A stretch of 11,853 nt of DNA, from NCBI GenBank assembly GCA_017629615.1, contig JAGBWT010000025.1, positions 1-11,853 on the forward strand, in the 5' to 3' direction. Shown here piece after piece: positions 1 to 5,527 of this stretch. This DNA is from Alistipes sp. Lineage in GTDB: Bacteria; Bacteroidota; Bacteroidia; Bacteroidales; Rikenellaceae. Position 1 is the first letter of the stretch. Each line of letters begins with the position of its first letter. The notes below the pieces were generated by a model. That model saw only the letters and a list, made by a program, of their open reading frames with translations. It did not search any database and was not told the DNA's origin. Position numbers and translations under genes: made by a program.

Positions 1-1379
1 ACGTGGTGCGTATGAGGGAACATATCGACGGGTTGCACCGCTACGATGCGATATTTCGCCGACAGGAGCGCCAAATCACGCGCTTGTGTCGCAGGGTTGC
101 AACGTACAGAGACAATGCGCTTCGGCTCGGCATTGAGGATAACTTCGGTCACAGGCTCGTCCATTCCGGCACGAGGCGGGTCTACGATTATCACATCGGG
201 GCGACCGTTGCGGGCAACGAAATTGCGGTCGAGCACACGTTTCATATCGCCGGCATAGAAGGTTGTGTTATCGATACCATTGATTGCAGAGTTGATTTTT
301 GCATCTTCGATAGCCTCCGGAACATACTCAATACCGACCACTTTCTTGCAGCGACGCGCACAGAAGTTGGCGATTGTACCCGTACCCGTATAGAGGTCGT
401 AGAGTGTGTCATCGGGTTGCAAATCGGCAAAATCGCGCGTAACCTTGTATAGTTCGTAGGCCTGCTCCGAATTGGTCTGATAGAACGACTTTGGACCGAT
501 TTTGAAGCGCAAACCCTCCATCTCCTCGAAGATATGGTCGCGACCTGCGAAGCATATAGGAGTCTGGTCGGTAAGCGAATCGTTCCACTTCTCGTTGATA
601 AAATATATGATTGAGGTGATTTGTGGAAATTGCTCTTTTACAGCATTAAGCAGTGCTTCAATCTTCGGTTTGTCGTCTTCGTTAAACACCACGCACAGCA
701 TAATCTCGCCAGTCGAAGCGGTACGGATTATGATACCTCGCATAAGGCCAACGTGTTCGCGCACATTGTGGAACGAATAGTCGTGCTCGATGCAGAACAA
801 ACGAATAAAATCGCGAATAGCATTCGACGGCTCGGGTTGTAGATGACAACGACGAATATCGAGCACCTTGTCGAACATATTTGGAACGTGGAAACCAAGG
901 GCCGGTGCAGGGGTTATATTCTCCCCTTTTGCTATCTCTTCGTAGGTCAGCCAGCGACGGTCGGCAAACGTAAACTCCAACTTATTGCGGTAGAGGAGTT
1001 GTTTGGCCGAGCCAAGACAAGGACGAACCTCGGGAATATCGAGCTTACCGATACGAACAAGTTGGTCGCGCACCTGCTGCGTTTTGTGACGCAACTGCTC
1101 CTCGTATGGCAAATTCTGCCATTTGCAGCCACCACACACGCCAAAATGCTCGCACACCGGCTCACAGCGCATCTCCGAGCGCTTTACGAAATTAACCGCC
1201 ACCCCCTCCATAAAACGACGATGGTGGGCGCGAACCTGCACATCGACAACATCGCCTGGAACGGTCATCGGCACAAACACCACCATACCCTCGTGGTGTC
1301 CTATCGCCTTACCCTCGGCTGCTATGGTTGTTATCTCCAAGCCCTCAATAAATGGAAGGACTCTCTTTTTTCTTGCCAT
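1..1379 (-). CDS. rlmD: 23S rRNA (uracil-5-)-methyltransferase RlmD, C-terminus cut by window edge
   Basis: This cytoplasmic SAM-dependent enzyme methylates C5 of a uridine in 23S rRNA (U1939 in E. coli numbering). From the ATG at 1379, 459 complete codons can be read to the edge. Residues 1-65 fit a TRAM RNA-binding domain. Cys76, Cys82 and Cys85 (CX5CX2C, in CEHFGVCGGC) with Cys178 match the [4Fe-4S] ligands of RlmD. The methyltransferase domain shows KIGPKSFYQTN (294-304), the SAM loop DLYTGTGTI (328-336), DPPRAGM (400-406) and the nucleophile Cys427 in RCNPATQARDL. The residue before that Cys is Arg, where Ser is usual (YVSCNP). The text ends in DMFPHTHH, immediately before the catalytic Glu expected of the family, so only a short tail should be missing. 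The Fe-S cysteines favour RlmD over RlmC or TrmA. It is a single gene transcribed from its own promoter. Confidence 0.93.
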   Translation of the reverse strand, partial: MARKKRVLPFIEGLEITTIAAEGKAIGHHEGMVVFVPMTVPGDVVDVQVRAHHRRFMEGVAVNFVKRSEMRCEPVCEHFGVCGGCKWQNLPYEEQLRHKTQQVRDQLVRIGKLDIPEVRPCLGSAKQLLYRNKLEFTFADRRWLTYEEIAKGENITPAPALGFHVPNMFDKVLDIRRCHLQPEPSNAIRDFIRLFCIEHDYSFHNVREHVGLMRGIIIRTASTGEIMLCVVFNEDDKPKIEALLNAVKEQFPQITSIIYFINEKWNDSLTDQTPICFAGRDHIFEEMEGLRFKIGPKSFYQTNSEQAYELYKVTRDFADLQPDDTLYDLYTGTGTIANFCARRCKKVVGIEYVPEAIEDAKINSAINGIDNTTFYAGDMKRVLDRNFVARNGRPDVIIVDPPRAGMDEPVTEVILNAEPKRIVSVRCNPATQARDLALLSAKYRIVAVQPVDMFPHTHH

Positions 1380-1405
1380 ATTAGTCTATCTTTCAATCTT
1401 TGGCA

Positions 1406-1413
1406 CAAAGATA
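1406..1413 (-). promoter_or_regulatory. Putative rlmD promoter, -7 box
   Basis: The minus strand reads TATCTTTG, an exact match to the Bacteroidetes -7 consensus TAnnTTTG, 26 nt upstream of the rlmD ATG. No TTTG is found 19-21 bp upstream, so only half of the promoter is supported. Confidence 0.5.
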
Positions 1414-1438
1414 CGAAGAAATTAAAAATTAGGAATTA

Positions 1439-1471
1439 AAAATCGAAAATTGTGCGTGCAGTGTCGATTTT
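1439..1471. repeat. Inverted repeat between rlmD and the tRNA-Lys repeat region
   Basis: AAAATCGA (1439-1446) and TCGATTTT (1464-1471) are perfect 8-bp arms around a 17-nt loop. On the minus strand the hairpin is followed by a short T-run, so it could end transcripts arriving from the tRNA-Lys side. The stem is AT-rich and weak, so this is tentative. Confidence 0.3.
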
Positions 1472-1507
1472 AGCAAAGTTCTATGTGCTATTTTAACGAA
1501 TAAAGCC

Positions 1508-1603
1508 GCAGATGGGAATCTCGTTCACATCGGCTATAAAACACAAAAGCGACAGAGTTTAGAAACTCTGCCGCTATCGGAAGTGAACTCGCTGGGGCTC
1601 GAA
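1508..1603. repeat. 96-bp direct repeat, copy A (displaced)
   Basis: This segment matches 1728-1823 at a constant offset of 220 with three mismatches (at 1523, 1536 and 1582). It contains the terminator hairpin CAGAGTTT-AG-AAACTCTG (1553-1570) and ends with 20 bp identical to the 3' end of tRNA-Lys. After 1603 the similarity stops abruptly: the intact copy continues into the tRNA and this copy does not. Confidence 0.9.
1584..1603 (-). pseudogene. tRNA-Lys 3'-end fragment
   Basis: On the minus strand these 20 nt (T-loop, T-stem 3' arm, acceptor 3' arm, discriminator A) are identical to the last 20 nt of the intact tRNA-Lys at 1804-1876. No anticodon arm, D-arm or 5' acceptor strand lies upstream, so it cannot make a tRNA. 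It is either the remnant of a second tandem tRNA gene or an integration/recombination scar at the tRNA 3' end, the usual target of tyrosine integrases. Confidence 0.85.
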
Positions 1604-1727
1604 TGGCGAAGCCATCGCGAGGATACCAATAAGCGCAACGAAGTGAGCAATCAAATAAACATCCTCGCAACCCGCAATCAAACAGCCCAGCGCGATAGCG
1701 GTAGCGAAGCCGATTTTGTGGGTTATA
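1604..1727. other. Spacer between the two direct repeats, built of short rearranged repeats
   Basis: There is no convincing gene in these 124 bp. The spacer holds an inverted repeat GCGAGGAT (1617-1624)/ATCCTCGC (1661-1668), the palindrome ATGGC-GAA-GCCAT (1603-1615), and an 18-nt block at 1684-1701 whose reverse complement joins 1571-1579 to 1590-1599, skipping ten bases. GCGAAGCC occurs twice. The pattern suggests repeated small rearrangements. A 92-codon minus-strand frame covers it but reads as repetitive low-information peptide. Confidence 0.55.
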
Positions 1728-1823
1728 GCAGATGGGAATCTCATTCACATCGGCTCTAAAACACAAAAGCGACAGAGTTTAGAAACTCTGCCGCTATCGG
1801 AGGTGAACTCGCTGGGGCTCGAA
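1728..1823. repeat. 96-bp direct repeat, copy B (overlaps functional tRNA-Lys 3' end)
   Basis: This is the intact partner of 1508-1603. It covers the last 20 nt of tRNA-Lys, the 13-nt gap, the terminator hairpin and about 45 nt beyond. Confidence 0.9.
1756..1790 (-). terminator. tRNA-Lys terminator
   Basis: On the minus strand, 13 nt after the mature tRNA end, CAGAGTTT and AAACTCTG (1790-1773) form a perfect 8-bp stem with a 2-nt nominal loop. It is followed by TCGCTTTTGTGTTTT. The T-tract is interrupted, so termination may be imperfect. Confidence 0.65.
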
Positions 1824-1876
1824 CCCAGGACCCCAACATTAAAAGTGTTGTGCTCTACCTGCTGAGCTACGAATTC
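1804..1876 (-). tRNA. tRNA-Lys (anticodon UUU)
   Basis: The 73-nt cloverleaf reads from 1876 down to 1804. The acceptor stem GAATTCG pairs with CGAGTTC (one T-G pair) and the discriminator is A. The D-arm contains GCTCAGCAGGTAGAGC. The anticodon stem is CAACA/TGTTG around loop CTTTTAA, placing TTT at 1843-1841. The T-arm contains GGTTCGAGCC. CCA is not encoded (the following bases are CCT), so it must be added after transcription. It has its own promoter and terminator. Confidence 0.97.
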
Positions 1877-1914
1877 ATCGTGCCAAAACTCGGTTGCCCT
1901 TGTTTTTGGTGGTG

Positions 1915-1945
1915 CAACGATAGACATTATTTTTATTTCTGCAAA
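1915..1945 (-). promoter_or_regulatory. tRNA-Lys promoter
   Basis: On the minus strand TTTG (1945-1942) is followed after exactly 19 nt by TATCGTTG (1922-1915), one base off the Bacteroidetes -7 consensus TAnnTTTG. The mature tRNA begins 38 nt downstream of the -7 box, leaving a short 5' leader for RNase P. Confidence 0.72.
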
Positions 1946-1975
1946 ATAATTGCGCTTTTTTAAGCCACCCGACAC

Positions 1976-2007
1976 AAAAAAGCGCTCGACATTTTACTGC
2001 CGAGCGC
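1976..2007 (-). terminator. Rho-independent terminator of the lipoprotein operon
   Basis: The minus strand carries GCGCTCG (2007-2001), a 12-nt loop, CGAGCGC (1988-1982) and a run of six T (1981-1976). It starts 35 nt after the lipoprotein stop codon and lies just before the tRNA-Lys promoter, insulating the tRNA from read-through. Confidence 0.88.
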
Positions 2008-2042
2008 CTTCTATCGTGAGTTATTGACTCCTTGACGGAATA

Positions 2043-5000
2043 CTACAACTCGGTGCCGTTTACGACGACCTTACCGGTATTGGTAAGCGTCTCCTCGTTA
2101 ATCGCACCATCATTAACACCAACCATCGCGTGGATATTGTCGGTATTGCCTGCATTGGTAATAGTCATAGTACCGCTATTCGACAAGTTCTGAGCAACAG
2201 CATTTGCCGAGTAGTTGTGACCAAGTACCGTACCTGCATAGAACGGAGCAGTCGATTCGCACAAATCAACAGCGATGTTACCCTTGTTGTGGCAATCGTT
2301 TATCGTCACTTTCTGCAAACCTGCTACACCACCAACATAGGTAATACTGGTACCTGTCATCTGCTTATTCAACTTAACGCTGATAGTAGCATTGTTGGTA
2401 CAGCCATCAACACCATTGTTACAGAGCGCAATAATACCTCCCGTATAGTTTGCCTTGCTGTTCGAGGTCGAGAGCGTTACGGTTGCTGTCTCGGTTGTCG
2501 AGCAGTTGCTGATAACAGCATCTTCACCGGCTCTTGTTATAATCTGGCCGACAATACCTGCGCAACGTACCGAAGCCTGCGCATCGTCGCTGTTAAGCGT
2601 ATGCGAACCGCTCAACGTGCAACCCGATACACTTGTGCGTGCATAACCGATAACACCTGCCGTATAGAGAGTACCATAAGCAGAATCAGTCTCGATATTT
2701 GTCACATTCGAACCCGAGCTGGAACAGTTCTCGATAACATAGCCATCAGCAACGACACTTGCAGAATATATAGTAGTACCGGTCACATTAAGGCCCTTAC
2801 AACCAGTAGTAACATTGCCCGTATTGTGGCAATCGCTAATGGTCTTCGTACAATATCCTACAACACCACCGGCACGGAAGTTGGCGCTGGCAGCTGTCAT
2901 ACCCATAAGGTTGAGCGCAACGCTACCATTGTTGCTACAACCTGTCACATTGAATGGAGCATTACCAATAACACCGCCAACGTATGTATTCTTGCAGTAT
3001 GTGTTGATATTTACCACACCCTCGTTCGAGCAATCATTGACAGGCATCTGCGAGTAGCCGACAACACCACCTTGCGAAGTTGCAGTACCACCCGTTGCCA
3101 AGCAGTAGAATTTGGTAGTCATCTTACCATAGTTTGTGCAATTCGACACACTGTCGGTCGTTTCCGTTACATTGTAGAGACCAGCAACACCAACAACGCC
3201 ACCAAATACAGCACCTGCATAAGCACCTGCGCCAGCATTATCGTCCGTACCTCCGGCCCAAACGCCTTCAACATATACCTCGCCAAAATTGTCGCAGTAA
3301 TGAACAGAATAGAGAGCAGTTGCAACAACACCAGCAACACCAGGGCGAGTACCACCTGCGGTACGCTCACCAACAGGAACGGTATACTCTACATAGCCAT
3401 AGTTCTGGCAACCAACAACGTCGGCCTCGGCATAACCTACAACACCTGCAATATTACCATAAGTACCACCGGCAAGTTTCTTGAAACTATACTTAACATC
3501 ACCGCAATTCATACAATTTACAATATCGCCGTGATTAACCGCAGCCGAAGATTTGTGATAGGTTGTTGTACCCAAGACACCACCTGCATAGACATTCTTT
3601 GGCTGAACATTGTCAGGGAATTCGATGGTAATGTTACCATAGTTGCTACAATCTACCAAGAAATCTTTGCCGTATGCAGTTTGTGGATTCGAGTTGGTAT
3701 TGAAATAGGCGACAACACCACCAACCATCAGGTTGTTTGGCATATTTTCATTGTTGGTAACGTAGATATCGCCATAGTTCTTGCAGTTCTTGATAAATCC
3801 ATAACCTGCACCAAACAGACCTGCAACACGGTGAGTACCATTGCTAATCTCCTTTGCCTCTACATCGCCAAAATTGACACAGCCATAGGCAACACCGGTT
3901 GGGTGTATCTTCTCGGCAAGGAATGCACACTGCTTATCGCCCGTTGCGGTCATTGCTTTGGTTGCAGCCGTAAACTTACACGACTCGTCAACAATCACAT
4001 TCTTAATTGTACCCGTAATACCTGTAAACAACGGAGCGGTAGTGTTCCAATTCTTCAACTTGTAGCCCTTACCGTTGAATACACCTGCGAAGTTGGTCGT
4101 ACCAATCGAGGTCCAGTCGGTCACCTCCGACATATCGATATCGGCGCCAAGTACAACCTCTTCATCGGCATTAAGATAGGCCGAATAGTCGCCAGCCTTG
4201 AAAGCCTCGCGGAAAGCAATGAGTTGCTCGGCTGTGCGGATAACGATACCGGTCTGCACCTCGCCAGCGTAGGTGAGCGTTGGCATAGCAAGCATCTCGC
4301 CACCCTTCAACTCAACACCGTTGGTTGCGTATGCAGTACGCGACATAGCCTTACCCGACATATCCTCGATAGTCACCTTGAAACCACCCTCGTACTTACC
4401 AGCAGGAACAGCAAAGATAACCTCGGCCTTGCCTGCATCGTTGTAAGGAATACCCTCCTTGCCAACAACGTGAATATAGTTCAGACCTTCGCTACCCGAG
4501 AATCCAGGTTCTTCTTCCAGTGGGAGTACCGACAGCTCGCCCGAAATAGGCTCGTTATTAAGCGTCTCGATAGTCACACCACGCAAAGCAACATCGTCGC
4601 CCTTGGCGATAGTAACCTTTACGAAGCTGAAAACGTGCTTCAAAACCACCGACGATTTGTCATCGTTAGCAATACCGCTCATAACTGCCACCTTGTCGGC
4701 AAACGAACGCTCGGTATACTCTTGTTCGGTTGGTGAATACAAAGAAAATACGTAGACTTTACCCTCCGAAGTCATTGCTGATGCGACACATTTAACAGCC
4801 TCCGCAGGATAGACGATGTGGTAAGGAGCGGTAACATCGGCAACAGTAAACAGTGCGTTCTGTGCGCCTACGCTCTCGGCCGAAACCTCCGACGAGATAG
4901 CCTCATTAACGGCCAAGCGGTCACCCTCCGACCAAACTACTTTGTAACCTGTCTCGGTAGCATCGCCAATTTGTGTACGCGACGACTCGTCGAGCGTCAC

Positions 5001-5114
5001 ACCCAATACTACCTCATTTTTTGGTTGAGGAACGATATCCTCTGTTGTCTCTTTCGAACACGATACGGTCAGCATACCCAATGCCAAACCGAGAATCAAA
5101 TAGAACTTTTTCAT
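2043..5114 (-). CDS. Large surface lipoprotein: fimbrillin-like N-domain plus GLUG-type repeat array
   Basis: This 1023-residue exported protein begins with a lipoprotein signal peptide ending LTVSC, so Cys19 should be lipidated. The following acidic SKETTED resembles the export tags of Bacteroidetes surface lipoproteins. Residues about 30-285 resemble the fimbrillin/Mfa-like N-domains common in Bacteroidales (SSRTQIG..., YKVVWSEGDRL at 57-67). From about 290 the sequence changes to a GLUG-type beta-helix. It opens with DIDMSEVTDWTSIG (325-338) and FNGKGYKLKNW (346-356), followed by about 15 units pairing a glycine turn (GGVVGY type) with C-x-N-x-G-D/N-V. No catalytic motif is recognised. Adhesion or matrix binding is inference. 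The start is supported by AAAAGAGAG just upstream and by the signal peptide. It lies 24 nt after a small peptide gene and shares its promoter and terminator. Long parts are unusually rich in Gly, Asn, Thr and Cys. Confidence 0.88.
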   Translation of the reverse strand: MKKFYLILGLALGMLTVSCSKETTEDIVPQPKNEVVLGVTLDESSRTQIGDATETGYKVVWSEGDRLAVNEAISSEVSAESVGAQNALFTVADVTAPYHIVYPAEAVKCVASAMTSEGKVYVFSLYSPTEQEYTERSFADKVAVMSGIANDDKSSVVLKHVFSFVKVTIAKGDDVALRGVTIETLNNEPISGELSVLPLEEEPGFSGSEGLNYIHVVGKEGIPYNDAGKAEVIFAVPAGKYEGGFKVTIEDMSGKAMSRTAYATNGVELKGGEMLAMPTLTYAGEVQTGIVIRTAEQLIAFREAFKAGDYSAYLNADEEVVLGADIDMSEVTDWTSIGTTNFAGVFNGKGYKLKNWNTTAPLFTGITGTIKNVIVDESCKFTAATKAMTATGDKQCAFLAEKIHPTGVAYGCVNFGDVEAKEISNGTHRVAGLFGAGYGFIKNCKNYGDIYVTNNENMPNNLMVGGVVAYFNTNSNPQTAYGKDFLVDCSNYGNITIEFPDNVQPKNVYAGGVLGTTTYHKSSAAVNHGDIVNCMNCGDVKYSFKKLAGGTYGNIAGVVGYAEADVVGCQNYGYVEYTVPVGERTAGGTRPGVAGVVATALYSVHYCDNFGEVYVEGVWAGGTDDNAGAGAYAGAVFGGVVGVAGLYNVTETTDSVSNCTNYGKMTTKFYCLATGGTATSQGGVVGYSQMPVNDCSNEGVVNINTYCKNTYVGGVIGNAPFNVTGCSNNGSVALNLMGMTAASANFRAGGVVGYCTKTISDCHNTGNVTTGCKGLNVTGTTIYSASVVADGYVIENCSSSGSNVTNIETDSAYGTLYTAGVIGYARTSVSGCTLSGSHTLNSDDAQASVRCAGIVGQIITRAGEDAVISNCSTTETATVTLSTSNSKANYTGGIIALCNNGVDGCTNNATISVKLNKQMTGTSITYVGGVAGLQKVTINDCHNKGNIAVDLCESTAPFYAGTVLGHNYSANAVAQNLSNSGTMTITNAGNTDNIHAMVGVNDGAINEETLTNTGKVVVNGTEL
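2130..3890 (-). repeat. Protein-level repeat array (about 15 GLUG-like units) within the lipoprotein gene
   Basis: Units of 30-52 residues recur, each with a Cys followed by x-N-x-G or a variant: Cys412, 444, 489, 534, 569, 607, 659, 695, 726, 762, 797, 832, 871, 905 and 941. A glycine turn such as GGVVGY, GGVIGN or AGVVGY lies in between. The repeats are diverged at DNA level, so this is not a microsatellite. Regular spacing fits rungs of a right-handed beta-helix, with the cysteines possibly stacked. Confidence 0.75.
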
Positions 5115-5138
5115 ACTCTCTTTTAGTTTTGCATTGTT

Positions 5139-5303
5139 TTACTCTTGTACGCTTGCCGGCTCGTCCCAAGCACCCTCTTTTTCAACAATATCGCCCAGGC
5201 CGACACTTGCTTGAAAGCCAGCCTCGCAACGAATGTTGAGCTGTTTGATAGCGGGTGTGCAGTATGTACTACCCCCCCCCGCGAAAATGTGTTTGTTAAT
5301 CAT
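5139..5303 (-). CDS. Small peptide (54 aa) upstream of the lipoprotein, with a G9 tract
   Basis: A 54-codon reading frame starts at ATG 5303 and ends 24 nt before the lipoprotein start, so the two are probably co-transcribed. The peptide has TYCTPAIKQLNI (13-24) followed by EAGF (27-30) and an acidic C-terminal half. This resembles a class of short Bacteroidales peptides of the form TxTPxIxxLxIxxEAGF, which I recall only as a general type and cannot name. There is no signal peptide or membrane segment. An upstream TTG in frame at 5378 overlaps the -7 box and is not credible as a start. Codons 8-11 contain nine consecutive G. One extra G gives an immediate TAG. One fewer reads through to a TAA 8 nt before the lipoprotein ATG. 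Function unknown. Confidence 0.6.
   Translation of the reverse strand: MINKHIFAGGGSTYCTPAIKQLNIRCEAGFQASVGLGDIVEKEGAWDEPASVQE
5272..5280. repeat. C9/G9 homopolymer tract
   Basis: Nine consecutive C on the plus strand, G on the coding strand of the 54-aa peptide gene, fall near its 5' end (codons 8-11). Tracts of this length are prone to slipped-strand mispairing. The reference length of nine keeps the peptide frame open. Confidence 0.9.
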
Positions 5304-5351
5304 AACTTTATTGTTTGGTTTGAATTTAGTTTTTCGCACTTTTACTCGTCT

Positions 5352-5372
5352 ACCAATATAAAAAATATTGGT
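5352..5372 (-). repeat. Stem-loop at the predicted transcript start of the peptide/lipoprotein operon
   Basis: Perfect arms ACCAATAT (5352-5359) and ATATTGGT (5365-5372) flank a 5-nt A/T loop. The repeat begins 3 bp downstream of the -7 box, so it is either a 5'-terminal mRNA hairpin or a DNA operator of about 21 bp at the start site. Confidence 0.6.
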
Positions 5373-5375
5373 GCG

Positions 5376-5407
5376 CAAAGTTACGACAAATTGTATTGAA
5401 AATCAAA
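5376..5407 (-). promoter_or_regulatory. Promoter of the small peptide/lipoprotein operon
   Basis: On the minus strand TTTG (5407-5404), a 20-nt spacer and TAACTTTG (5383-5376) give a full match to the Bacteroidetes promoter consensus. Transcription should start near 5370, giving a leader of roughly 67 nt before the peptide ATG at 5303. Confidence 0.75.
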
Positions 5408-5527
5408 CATCTAACACAAAAAAAAACACCACCCCCGCCAAAACACGCCACAGAGAACGTTTTAGCGAGGGTGAGCAAAGTTTCAAAAGATACTCAACAA
5501 AGGCTTTTCGCCTAAAAAATGAGCCGA

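Noticed and set aside
843..1439. 198-codon plus-strand frame opposite rlmD
   Set aside because: It covers the conserved TRAM and Fe-S part of rlmD and the rlmD promoter. Its peptide is His/Thr-rich with no motif.
1488..1766. 92-codon minus-strand frame in the tRNA-Lys repeat region
   Set aside because: It is built from the duplicated tRNA/terminator segment and the scrambled spacer. The peptide is repetitive Cys/Arg/Tyr and unlikely to be a protein.
2130..4736. Very long plus-strand open frame (868 codons) as a real gene
   Set aside because: It lies in exact codon register opposite a convincing lipoprotein gene, has no domain, and its openness follows from avoidance of TTA, CTA and TCA in the sense gene.
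5145..5399. 84-codon plus-strand frame across the promoter and small peptide of the lipoprotein operon
   Set aside because: It overlaps a consensus promoter, the stem-loop and the minus-strand peptide, which has recognisable motif content; the plus frame has none.
5501..5513. AGGC/GCCT stem after the phosphatase stop as an intrinsic terminator
   Set aside because: The stem is only 4 bp with a weak following T-run, below what I would accept.
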